From JAUSIF01 sp963711595 (lineage in GTDB: Bacteria > Pseudomonadota > Alphaproteobacteria > Rhizobiales > Xanthobacteraceae): a DNA stretch of 64,000 bases. Every line of letters starts with the position of its first letter. Positions within the stretch are counted from its first letter, which is position 1. The notes beneath the pieces were generated by a model. The model had not been told where the DNA came from. It did not search any database and saw only the letters and a program-made list of their open reading frames with translations. Made by a program: the position numbers and the translations under genes. This document shows, piece after piece, positions 1-7,645 of the stretch. The stretch covers positions 1 through 64,000 of the forward strand of contig CAVQER010000003.1 of assembly GCA_963711595.1 (NCBI GenBank). The letters are read 5' to 3'.

Positions 1-274
1 GACGCCCAGGTGTAGCCATCCTTCGCTCGCCTCGAGACACGTTCTTCGTGCCGATCGAGCCGGATGCGCCCGCTTGATTGACGACCACAACCTTCTGGCC
101 GAGCGCCTTCTCGAGGTCGGCCGCGGTGATGCGGATGACCTGATCGGTTGAGCCGCCAGCCGCCCACGGCACGACGACCGTGATGGGCTTGTCCGGCTTC
201 CAGCTGTATTGCGCCGAAGCCGCGCCGGACAATCCGACGGTGGCCGCGAGCGCGAGCGTAATCATGCGAAGCAT
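1..274 (-). CDS. Bug/TctC-family substrate-binding protein, N-terminal part, frameshifted, runs off window edge
   Basis: This is the start of a periplasmic binding protein of the tripartite tricarboxylate transporter (Bug) family. The start ATG at 274 is preceded by AGGAGG and followed by a signal peptide ending in ASA-Q. The family motif PITVVVPWAAGGSTDQ and the continuation VVNQAGASGSIGTKNV are clear. After NV the frame is lost, and the expected AKDGYTWA appears two bases out of phase. An extra T near 35-37 and an extra A near 24-26 would restore V-L-E-A-(A)KDGYTWA. The gene follows the DUF993 gene by 78 bases on the same strand and is probably its transcription partner. The rest of the gene lies outside the window. 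Whether the shifts are sequencing errors or true mutations cannot be decided here. Confidence 0.8.
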   Translation of the reverse strand, partial: MLRMITLALAATVGLSGAASAQYSWKPDKPITVVVPWAAGGSTDQVIRITAADLEKALGQKVVVVNQAGASGSIGTKNVSRGERRMATPGR

Positions 275-352
275 TGTGTCCTCCTTGGCAGCATGGTCTT
301 CCGTTCATCTTTGCCGGTCTGTCGTGCCGGCGTTTCTTCAGCCTTTTGCAGC

Positions 353-1519
353 TCACGCGAATCCGTGAACCGCAAGCAATTTGGTCATGCGCGCCGCCGC
401 GCGATCGGGATCGTGCAGCACGCGCGCCTTGTCGGCGAGGCGAAACAGTTCGGCGAGGTGCAGCAGCGATCGTGCACTCTCCTGTCCGCCGATCATGAGG
501 AAATGATCCTGCAGGCCGTTGAGCCATGCAAGGAAGACCACGCCGGTTTTGTAGAAGCGCGTCGGATCCTTGAAGATATGGCGCGAGAGCGGCACCGTCG
601 GCTCGAGGATGCCATGGAAGCCCTGCACATCGCCCTTTGCGAGGCGGGCTAACCCGGCCGAGGCGGCCGGAGCGATCGCGTCGAAAATGCCCAGAAGCGC
701 GTCGGAATAGCCCTCTTCGTCGCCCGCAATCAGCTCGGCATAGTTGAAGTCATCCCCGGTGTACATGCGCACGCCCGCCGGCAAGCGGCGGCGCATGATG
801 ATTTCCTTCTCCTTTGAGAGCAGCGAAATCTTCACGCCGTCGACCTTTGTGGCGTTCTCTTCGATGATCTGCAGGCAAGTTTCCATGGCAGCGAGGTGGT
901 CGCCGCTGCCCCAGTAACCGGCAAGCGCCGGATCGAACATTTCGCCCAGCCAATGCAGGATCACCGGCTGTTTCACCTGGCGAAGGATACGTCCGTAAAC
1001 ACGCGCGTAATCCGCCGGCGAATGTGCCGCGCGCGCAAGCGCTCGGCTCGCCATGACGATTAGCCCTCCGCCCATCGCCTCGATCGCTTCGATCTGCTCC
1101 TCATATGCTCGGATCACGTCGTCGACGGAAACGTCGGGTCCCGGTGCGATGTGGTCGGTACCGACGCCGCAGGCGATCTTCACGCCGCCTCTCGTCTTCG
1201 CTGCTTCGAGTGCGCGTCGGATCAGCTCGCGCGCGCCGTTCCAGTCGAGGCCCATTCCACGCTGCGCAGTGTCCATCGACTCGGCGACGCCAAGACCGAG
1301 ATCCCAGAGATACTCGCGGAAGGCGATGGTCCGATCCCAGTCGATCGAGGCGTCAAGCCACGGATTGTTGTCGACCAGCGGATCGGCGACAACGTGCGCG
1401 GCTGCGAAGGCGACGCGATTGAAGGATTGCGTCTCCTTCTTGGTCGGGAACACAATCGGCTCGCCCGTCGTGTAGGGCTCGAACTTCCGGTTTTTGGTGG
1501 GAAGCGAGATCGTTGCCAT
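353..1519 (-). CDS. DUF993 family protein (dihydrodipicolinate synthase-like TIM barrel)
   Basis: The 388-residue protein matches what I know of the DUF993 family, predicted to be a class I aldolase-like TIM barrel related to DapA/NanA. Recognisable stretches are FNRVAFAAAHVVADP near the N-terminus and KIACGVGTDHI and VILHWLGEMFDP in the middle. No signal peptide is present, so it should be cytosolic. It lies two bases downstream of the Gfo/Idh/MocA dehydrogenase gene on the same strand. DUF993 genes are often paired with such dehydrogenases and sugar-phosphate isomerases, so a role in sugar or polyol breakdown is likely. The substrate is unknown. The downstream partner is the Bug-type binding protein. 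Confidence 0.85.
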   Translation of the reverse strand: MATISLPTKNRKFEPYTTGEPIVFPTKKETQSFNRVAFAAAHVVADPLVDNNPWLDASIDWDRTIAFREYLWDLGLGVAESMDTAQRGMGLDWNGARELIRRALEAAKTRGGVKIACGVGTDHIAPGPDVSVDDVIRAYEEQIEAIEAMGGGLIVMASRALARAAHSPADYARVYGRILRQVKQPVILHWLGEMFDPALAGYWGSGDHLAAMETCLQIIEENATKVDGVKISLLSKEKEIIMRRRLPAGVRMYTGDDFNYAELIAGDEEGYSDALLGIFDAIAPAASAGLARLAKGDVQGFHGILEPTVPLSRHIFKDPTRFYKTGVVFLAWLNGLQDHFLMIGGQESARSLLHLAELFRLADKARVLHDPDRAAARMTKLLAVHGFA

Positions 1520-1521
1520 CG

Positions 1522-2679
1522 TCAGATCTTCAGCGCCGGCACGTCGAGCCAGCGGCGCTCCTTCCAGCTTTGTAAACCTAGCTCGGCGAGTTGTACGCCC
1601 TTCGCGGCTTCGACAAGATCATGCTTCCACGGCGTGTCGGCGCAAACGTGGCGAATGAACCCTTCCCACTGCACTTTAAAGCCGTTGTCGTAGACGACGT
1701 TGTCGGGCACTTCGTCCCACTGCGAATAGAAATTCATCTTCTGCGGCTCATCGGGATTCCACACGGGACGCGGCGTGTTCACGCGCGACTGCGTCCAGCA
1801 CCGCGTAAGGCCGGCGACTGCTGAGCCGTGAGTGCCGTCGATCTGGAAAACGACGAGATCATCGCGGCGCAACCGTACGGCCCAGGAGGAATTGAACTGC
1901 GCGATTGCGCCGCCTTCCAGCTCGAACGTGGCGTAGGCGGCATCGTCGACATCGGCCTTGTACGTGGCGCCCTTCTCGTCCACGCGACTCTGGATGTGAT
2001 TCACGCCGAGGCAGCTCACTGCTTTCACCGGCGCGAACACGTGGTCGAGCACGTAGCGCCAATGGCACAGCATATCGAGGATGATGCCGCCGCCTTCGGC
2101 GCTCTTGTAATTCCAGCTCGGCCGCTGCGCGGGGATGCCCCAATCGCCTTCGAAGACCCAGTAGCCGAACTCGCAACGCACCGAGAGCAGCCGGCCGAAA
2201 AATCCGGAATCGCGCAGCATCTGAATCTTGCGAAGTCCCGGCAGGAATAGTTTGTCCTGCACCACGCCGTGCTTGATGCCGTTCTTGCTTTTCGCAAGCT
2301 TGGCGAGCTTCACCGCCTTGTCGAGCGTGTCCGAGACCGGCTTCTCGCAATAGACGTGCTTGCCGGCTTCAATCGCGCGCGTGACGAGATCGGCGCGCAT
2401 CTGTGTCGTGCCGGCGTCAAAGAAGATCTCATCCTTCGGGTTTTTCATCGCAGCAGCGAGGTCGCCGCTGTGGCGCTCGATCCCATGCTCACGTGCGAGG
2501 GCCGCAACTTTCTCCGCGTTACGTCCGACGAGAATTGGATCGGGCATGACGCGGTCGCCATTCGGGAGCGCGACACCGCCCTGCTTGCGAATGGCGAGAA
2601 TTGATCGGATGAGATGCTGGTTGAGGCCCATGCGCCCGGTGACGCCGTGCATGATGATGCCGAGCGAGCGCGTGGCCAC
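1522..2679 (-). CDS. Gfo/Idh/MocA family NAD(P)-dependent oxidoreductase
   Basis: A 385-residue cytosolic dehydrogenase with an N-terminal Rossmann fold containing GVTGRMG at residues 12-18 and the family's EKP motif at about 112-114. The C-terminal half fits the alpha/beta substrate domain (GGGIILDMLCHWRYVLDHVF). The start is a GTG at 2679 with GGAGG six bases upstream. It is the first gene of a minus-strand unit with DUF993 and the Bug binding protein. Known relatives oxidise sugars, inositols or their derivatives. Pairing with a DUF993 aldolase-like enzyme suggests an oxidise-then-cleave route for a sugar acid, which is inference. A perfect inverted repeat lies 50 bases upstream and may be its operator. 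Confidence 0.9.
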   Translation of the reverse strand: MATRSLGIIMHGVTGRMGLNQHLIRSILAIRKQGGVALPNGDRVMPDPILVGRNAEKVAALAREHGIERHSGDLAAAMKNPKDEIFFDAGTTQMRADLVTRAIEAGKHVYCEKPVSDTLDKAVKLAKLAKSKNGIKHGVVQDKLFLPGLRKIQMLRDSGFFGRLLSVRCEFGYWVFEGDWGIPAQRPSWNYKSAEGGGIILDMLCHWRYVLDHVFAPVKAVSCLGVNHIQSRVDEKGATYKADVDDAAYATFELEGGAIAQFNSSWAVRLRRDDLVVFQIDGTHGSAVAGLTRCWTQSRVNTPRPVWNPDEPQKMNFYSQWDEVPDNVVYDNGFKVQWEGFIRHVCADTPWKHDLVEAAKGVQLAELGLQSWKERRWLDVPALKI

Positions 2680-2728
2680 AGCGTCCTCCGATGACTCTTT
2701 TTGCTTCGGCCACTCGCCGCTGAGGCAA

Positions 2729-2744
2729 GTAACCAGTTGGTTAC
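2729..2744. promoter_or_regulatory. Perfect inverted repeat, putative operator of the Gfo/Idh-DUF993 unit
   Basis: GTAACCA-GT-TGGTTAC has seven-base perfect arms around a two-base spacer. It sits 50 bases upstream of the GTG of the dehydrogenase gene and 152 bases upstream of mntH. Size and symmetry suit a TetR-type operator. The nine-mer TTGGTTACA recurs at 6095-6103, between the TetR gene and tupB, which makes the TetR protein at 5255-5917 a candidate binder. The link is inference. Confidence 0.5.
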
Positions 2745-2845
2745 AAGTGCATCATGGCGACGCCGGGCGGTCAAGAGTAGCTGCGGACCCGCCGGGAAGC
2801 GAGGCTCCTCGCTAACTAACGCCAACTGCTGGAAATTTTCTGCAA

Positions 2846-2862
2846 TTGCAAATCATTCGCAA
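2846..2862 (+). promoter_or_regulatory. Putative Mur box (Fur-family manganese operator) before mntH
   Basis: TTGCAAATCATTCGCAA is a 17-base inverted repeat with seven of eight pairs matching. It lies 33 bases upstream of the proposed mntH start. It resembles the TTGCAAAT-type boxes bound by Mur, the Fur-family Mn(II) repressor of alphaproteobacteria, which represses mntH or sitABCD when manganese is sufficient. Assigned from pattern and position only. Confidence 0.6.
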
Positions 2863-2895
2863 GTGTGTAGATTGCGACGGGACCTCGGAGTATCG

Positions 2896-4249
2896 ATGCT
2901 GCAAACAGTGGCGGGAGCCAAAGGCGCTGCGGAGGGTGGCTGGCGTCGGGAGCGCAACCGTCCCTCGCTCGCGGAAGTGTTCGGCTCGATCCGGACACGA
3001 GCCGAAAGGACCGTTCTGGAGAAAGCTCGCTGCCTTCCTCGGCCCCGGCTATCTCGTTGCGGTCGGCTACATGGATCCCGGCAACTGGGCCACGTCGCTC
3101 GCCGGCGGCTCCAAATTCGGATACGCGCTGCTCACGATCGCTCTTCTCTCCAACATTATGGCGATCATCCTGCAGGCGCTGTGTGCGCGGCTCGGCGTCG
3201 CCGGCGGCCGCGACCTTGCGCAGGCGTGCAGCGATGCCTTCCCGCGCTTTGTCTCCTACCCGCTCTGGCTGCTTGCCGAGATCGCGATCTGCGCCACCGA
3301 TCTTGCGGAAGTCATCGGCACCGCGATCGGCCTGAACCTGCTGTTCGGAATTCCGCTCGAGCTCGGCGTGCTGATCACCGCCCTCGACGTGTTCCTGATT
3401 CTCTGGCTGCAGAACCTTGGCTTCCGCTGGATCGAAGCACTTATCGTCACGTTGCTCGGCGTGATCGCCGTCTGCTTCTCGATCCAGATCGCGCTTGCGG
3501 ATCCCGACTGGGGCGGCGTGATCCGCGGCTTCGCGCCGACCACTGAAATCATCACCAATCCGGAGATGCTGTATCTCGCGCTCGGAATTCTCGGCGCGAC
3601 AGTGATGCCGCACAATCTTTATCTGCACTCCGGCGTCGTGCAGACGCGCCGCTTCGGGACGAGCGTTCCGGAGAAGCGCGAGGCGATCAAGCTTGCGACG
3701 ATCGATTCCACGATCGCGCTGATGTTCGCACTGATCATCAACGCGTCGATTCTGATTCTCGCCGCCGCCACCTTCAACAAGACCGGACAGACGGATGTCG
3801 CCGAGCTCGGCGAAGTGCACTCGTTTCTCGCGCCGCTGCTCGGTTCGGCGATCGCGCCGACGCTGTTCGGCATTGCCCTGCTCTGCTGCGGTATCAATTC
3901 CACGGTCACGGCGACGCTCGCCGGTCAGATCGTGATGGAAGGATTTCTTGATATCCGCCTACCCGGCTGGGCAAGGCGGCTGATCACGCGCGGTATCGCG
4001 ATCGTGCCGGCCGCTATCGTGACAATCTGGTATGGCGAAGCGGGAACAGCGCAGCTCCTGATCCTTAGCCAGGTCATTCTAAGCCTGCAGCTTTCGTTCG
4101 CTGTCGTTCCGCTCGTGATGTTCACCGCGGATCGGCGCAAACTCGGGGAACTCATCGCGCCACGCTGGTTGACGCTTGTCGCCACGATAACCGCGGCGAT
4201 CATCATCTTGCTCAATCTGAAACTGCTCGCGGACTTCTTTTTCGGCTGA
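2896..4249 (+). CDS. mntH: Nramp family Mn(II)/divalent metal transporter MntH (one frameshift near the N-terminus)
   Basis: An inner-membrane proton-coupled metal importer of about 450 residues and eleven predicted membrane segments. The metal-site motifs are present: DPGN in TM1 and MPHNLYLHS in TM6. The transmembrane part is open from about 3000. The natural N-terminus (MLQTVAGAKGAAEGGW followed by RPSLAEVFGSI) is in the preceding frame, starting at ATG 2896 behind CGGAG. The two parts join through one extra base near 2990-3005, just before PFWRKLAAFLGPGYLVAVGY. A start at the in-frame TTG of 2846 would overlap the Mur box and give a non-homologous leader, so I reject it. The gene is monocistronic and converges with the dehydrogenase at 4250. 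Confidence 0.93.
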
Positions 4250-5242
4250 TTATTTCTTCAAACGCGCAAGGCGGGTGGCGGATGCGGCATTTACCGCACC
4301 CTCGGGCACGCGCCCGGCAACAAGCTCCGCGACCTGACGCACGGTCTCCAGCGCCTGGTGCTCGATCGCTTCGGGCGTGAGGCCGGCGATGTGCGGTGTG
4401 GCGACTACATCATTGCGGGCTGCAATTGATCGCGTCGGCATCTGGTCTGGCGCCCGGCCGACATCCATGGCTGCTCCGGCGATGCGCTTCTCATCAAGCG
4501 CCCGGGTGAGCGCGGCTTCGTCGACCAGGTTTCCCCGCGCCAGATTGATGAAGAATGCCGTGCGCTTCATCTGGGTGAAGGCCTTGGCGTCCATGAGATT
4601 TTCCGTTTCTGCGTTCGCCACCGCGAGACAAACGACGAAATCGCTCTCAGCGAGCAGCGTTGCGAGATCGACCTTGCGGAAGTTTCGATCATCAACCGCC
4701 TGGTGTGGGTCGGCGATAAGAACCTGCATGCCGAGCGCCGCGCCGAGCGGTGCGAGATACCTGCCGATCGCGCCGTAACCGATGATGCCGAGCGTCGCTC
4801 CTTTCAGCTGGCGACCCATCGCAACCGGCGGCTTCTCCGCCTTGCGATAGGCGATGACCGAGCACGACACACCGCGTGCGAGATCCACCATCATGCCGAG
4901 CGCCATCTCTGCGACCGGAGCAATGAAGCCCGGGCTTGCGTGCGTGACGAGGACGCCTGCGGCGCTCGCGGCGTCGACGTCGATACTGCGAATGTCGACG
5001 GCACAGCGAAGGAAAGCGACCACATCCGGCGCCGCTCTGAAAAACTCCGCGGGCCCCGGCGTCTGCCGGTCGGATACGACGATTTCGCAGCCGCGTGCCG
5101 CGTTGGCGAGTGCAGATGCATCGAGGACCTTGCCGTCCGGATTGATGCGTACCTCTCCAAGTTCGCGCAAGCCGGCGAGCGCGCGTTCTCCGTAATAGTT
5201 CGTGAGCGCGTCGGGTGTATGCGTGAGAAAGATTCGGGCCAT
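4250..5242 (-). CDS. D-2-hydroxyacid dehydrogenase family protein (PGDH-like) lacking the usual catalytic Glu
   Basis: A 330-residue NAD-dependent oxidoreductase of the D-isomer 2-hydroxyacid family. The nucleotide motif is GYGAIG at residues 155-160 with an acidic residue (D178) after beta-2, favouring NAD. The catalytic Arg (LARG, R236) and His (TPHIAG, H284) are present. The Glu that follows the AAMDV strand in phosphoglycerate dehydrogenase is replaced in AMDVGRAPDQMP, where the aligned position is P265 with D266 beside it. This may mark a subfamily with altered acid chemistry. It is encoded 12 bases downstream of the TetR gene on the same strand, so it is probably controlled by it. The substrate is unknown. 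Confidence 0.88.
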   Translation of the reverse strand: MARIFLTHTPDALTNYYGERALAGLRELGEVRINPDGKVLDASALANAARGCEIVVSDRQTPGPAEFFRAAPDVVAFLRCAVDIRSIDVDAASAAGVLVTHASPGFIAPVAEMALGMMVDLARGVSCSVIAYRKAEKPPVAMGRQLKGATLGIIGYGAIGRYLAPLGAALGMQVLIADPHQAVDDRNFRKVDLATLLAESDFVVCLAVANAETENLMDAKAFTQMKRTAFFINLARGNLVDEAALTRALDEKRIAGAAMDVGRAPDQMPTRSIAARNDVVATPHIAGLTPEAIEHQALETVRQVAELVAGRVPEGAVNAASATRLARLKK

Positions 5243-5254
5243 CGTCTCAGTGCA

Positions 5255-5917
5255 TTACGGCTTCAGATAGGCGAGCACGACTTCAATAATGTGCTTGCCG
5301 CGCGCCGCGAGGCTCTCGGGCGCGATGAGGTCGCGACCGAAAATCGTGGACAGCGTGAAACGGTTCGACATGTAGAAGAAGCCGAGCGCTGCTATCGAGA
5401 TGTAGAGTTCGACCGGGTCCACGTTGCGGCGAAACACGCCCTGTCTTGCTCCACGCTCGAGCAGATCCGCGATCATGCCTACCAACGGCGAGTGAAGGTC
5501 GCGGATCTTCCTCGATTTCTTCAAGTAAGCCGCGCGGTGCAGATTCTCCGTCCCGAGCAGGCTCAAAAATTCCGGGTGATCGATGAAGTAGCGCCAGGTG
5601 AACAGCACGAGCTCGCGCATACCCTCGACCGGGTCTTTGTCGGAAAGGCGCAATCCGAGTTCCGCGGTGCGGATGCCGGCATAGGCCGTCTCAAGCACCG
5701 CAAGGTACAGCCCGTCCTTGTCGCCGAAGTAATGATAGATCATCCGCTTGTTGACGCGGGCGCGGCGCGCGATCTCGTCCACGCGTGCGCCGCCGAGGCC
5801 CTTCGCCGTGAACTCGGCGGTCGCGGCTGCAAGAATCGCCGCCTGTGTGCGTTCGGGGTCGCGCGAAGAACTCGCGCCGTTGCGAGCGGACTTTTGCTTT
5901 TCCAGGCGTGCGTCCAC
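5255..5917 (-). CDS. TetR/AcrR family transcriptional regulator
   Basis: A 220-residue one-component repressor. The N-terminal helix-turn-helix is clear (TQAAILAAATAEFTAKG, then VDEIARRARVNKRMIYHYFG at roughly 46-65). The C-terminal domain includes the RYFIDHPEF region, seen in RutR-like members with a TetR_C ligand domain. It forms an apparent two-gene unit with the hydroxyacid dehydrogenase. Candidate operators are the TTGGTTACA half-site at 6095-6103 upstream of its promoter and the perfect repeat at 2729-2744. The ligand is unknown; a substrate or product of the dehydrogenase is a reasonable guess. Confidence 0.92.
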   Translation of the reverse strand: MDARLEKQKSARNGASSSRDPERTQAAILAAATAEFTAKGLGGARVDEIARRARVNKRMIYHYFGDKDGLYLAVLETAYAGIRTAELGLRLSDKDPVEGMRELVLFTWRYFIDHPEFLSLLGTENLHRAAYLKKSRKIRDLHSPLVGMIADLLERGARQGVFRRNVDPVELYISIAALGFFYMSNRFTLSTIFGRDLIAPESLAARGKHIIEVVLAYLKP

Positions 5918-6119
5918 GTCTCTACCCTCGCGGCGAAAGGCGGCGTAGCGCGTCTCACTATTCGGGACAACTCGACCACGTCATCCAGCTTGTCGGCGGC
6001 CGTCGCGTCATCAGTCGAGCCCAAGCGACCCGCGCACATCATGGAGGAAGAGGAGCGGCGCCGCCGCCGGCCAGATGCGGACGAGCTGATCGACTTGGTT
6101 ACAGGAACCTGAGCTCACG

Positions 6120-6137
6120 CGTTATATTGCATAATAC
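6120..6137 (+). promoter_or_regulatory. AT-rich imperfect palindrome upstream of tupB (possible ModE/tungstate-type box)
   Basis: CGTTATATTGCATAATAC stands out as an AT-rich island in high-GC surroundings, 66 bases before tupB. It starts with CGTTATATT, resembling a ModE half-site, but the second half is only partly symmetric, with about five of eight pairs matching. It may equally be the -10 region of the tup promoter. The rest of 5918-6203 holds only the TTGGTTACA half-site at 6095-6103. Confidence 0.3.
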
Positions 6138-6203
6138 TGCATGGATTCCGGATTTGCTCGACTTGGTAATTGATGCAAGCGTTCTTTCGAGGGAGAAAGC
6201 GTA

Positions 6204-6896
6204 ATGGCTGACGGCGCTTCCGCGCTCGAAATGGTGCTGACGGGCGATGCGAAGCTTTACTCCATCGTCGCGCTGTCGCTGTACATCAGCATTTCTGCGG
6301 TGGCGCTTGCTGCCCTCATCGGGTTTCCGCTCGGCGCGTTTCTCGCCCTTGTCCGCTTCCCGGGCAGGACTTTCATCGTCGTCATCATCAACGCCTTCAT
6401 GGGCCTGCCGCCGGTCGTGGTCGGACTTGCGGTTTTCCTGCTGCTTTCCCGCTCCGGTCCACTTGGATTTCTCGGCATCCTGTTCACCCCGCGCGCGATG
6501 ATCATCGCGCAGGCGCTGCTCGTGCTGCCGATCATCGCCGCGCTTGCCCGACAGACGATCGAAGACCTCTGGATCGAATATCGGGACGAACTGACCGCGA
6601 TGGAGGTCAGACCCGCGCGACGCGTCGCAACGCTGCTTTGGGATGCCCGCTTCAGCCTGGTGACGACGCTTCTTGCCGGCTTCGGCCGCGCGGCAGCGGA
6701 AGTCGGCACCGTGATGATCGTCGGCGGAAACATCGACGGCTTCACCCGTACGATGACGACCGCGATCGCGCTTGAAACGTCAAAGGGCGATCTCCCGCTC
6801 GCGATCGGGCTGGGAGCGGTGTTGATCACGATCGTCATCGGCGTCAACGCGTTCGCTTGGGGGGTCAGGCGCGTGGGCGAAGTTCGTGCGGGATAG
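6204..6896 (+). CDS. tupB: Tungstate ABC transporter permease TupB
   Basis: A 230-residue inner-membrane permease of the molybdate/tungstate class, with five or six predicted membrane helices. The ABC-permease EAA-type loop is visible in AAAEVGTVMIVGGNI, a stretch typical of TupB. Start ATG 6204 follows GAGGGAGAAAGC. It heads a B-C-A gene order, with the ATPase gene five bases downstream. TupABC imports tungstate with very high affinity for tungsto- or molybdo-enzymes. Assignment rests on the permease sequence together with the unmistakable TupA partner. Confidence 0.92.
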   Translation: MADGASALEMVLTGDAKLYSIVALSLYISISAVALAALIGFPLGAFLALVRFPGRTFIVVIINAFMGLPPVVVGLAVFLLLSRSGPLGFLGILFTPRAMIIAQALLVLPIIAALARQTIEDLWIEYRDELTAMEVRPARRVATLLWDARFSLVTTLLAGFGRAAAEVGTVMIVGGNIDGFTRTMTTAIALETSKGDLPLAIGLGAVLITIVIGVNAFAWGVRRVGEVRAG

Positions 6897-6900
6897 GCCG

Positions 6901-7623
6901 ATGCACGCAGGCTTCAGCGACCTTCCAATCCGCTTCGACGACGTCAGCCTGCGGGCTGGCGCGCTCGCCATCATCGATCGCATATCGCTCACGATTGCAC
7001 CGGGCGCCCCTACCCTGTTCGTTGGCCCGAACGGTTCAGGCAAGAGCACGCTCATCCGCCTTGGCATGGGCCTGGTCGAACCGAGTAGCGGCGGCATGAC
7101 CTGGGGCGGCCGCGAGCGGAACGACAGCACGCGGCGCGCGATGGTATTTCAGCGGCCGGTGATGTTGCGCCGAAGTGCCGCCGACAATGTCGGCTACGCG
7201 CTGAGTTCGCGCGGTCTCCGCCGCAATGACTACCGTGAATGCATCACGTCGCTGCTTGAGCGCGTGGGCCTTTCACACCTCGCCGACCGACCGGCCCGCA
7301 GGCTTTCAGGTGGCGAGCAGCAACGGCTTGCCCTCGCGCGCGCCCTCGGCCGGGATCCTGAGGTTCTGTTTCTCGACGAGCCTACCGCGAGCCTCGATCC
7401 AGCAGCCATCAAGGCCGTCGAGGACATCGTGCGGGCGACCGCGGCTTCAGGCGTGAAGGTCGTGATGGCCACGCACGATCTCGGCCAAGCCCGCCGTATC
7501 GCCGGCGACGTCGTGTTTCTCGTCCGCGGCCGCGTCTGCGAGCACGCCACGGCGGAAAAATTCTTTGCTTCGCCCACAACCAAGGAAGCCGCGGCTTTCG
7601 TTCGCGGCGACCTCGTCATCTGA
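6901..7623 (+). CDS. tupC: Tungstate ABC transporter ATP-binding protein TupC
   Basis: A 240-residue ABC ATPase with Walker A GPNGSGKS, Q-loop VFQRPVML, signature LSGGEQQ, Walker B VLFLDEPTASLD and switch His in MATHDLG. I take ATG 6901 as the start, since the alternative GTG at 6886 lies inside the permease gene. It sits between tupB and tupA with 4-22 base gaps, so the three are co-transcribed. It powers tungstate (or molybdate) uptake. The protein ends soon after the ATPase fold with no regulatory TOBE domain, and a separate molbindin follows after tupA. Confidence 0.92.
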   Translation: MHAGFSDLPIRFDDVSLRAGALAIIDRISLTIAPGAPTLFVGPNGSGKSTLIRLGMGLVEPSSGGMTWGGRERNDSTRRAMVFQRPVMLRRSAADNVGYALSSRGLRRNDYRECITSLLERVGLSHLADRPARRLSGGEQQRLALARALGRDPEVLFLDEPTASLDPAAIKAVEDIVRATAASGVKVVMATHDLGQARRIAGDVVFLVRGRVCEHATAEKFFASPTTKEAAAFVRGDLVI

Positions 7624-7645
7624 AAATTCACGAAGGAAGAGCCTT

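Noticed and set aside
4703..6112. A 469-codon plus-strand open frame over the hydroxyacid dehydrogenase and TetR genes
   Set aside because: It lies antisense to two well-recognised genes and its translation is Arg/Ala-rich with no family resemblance: a GC-rich shadow frame.
6042..6113. Short plus-strand frame MEEEERRRRR...LVTGT before tupB
   Set aside because: No good Shine-Dalgarno, strongly biased composition, and it overlaps the TetR promoter side; more likely chance.
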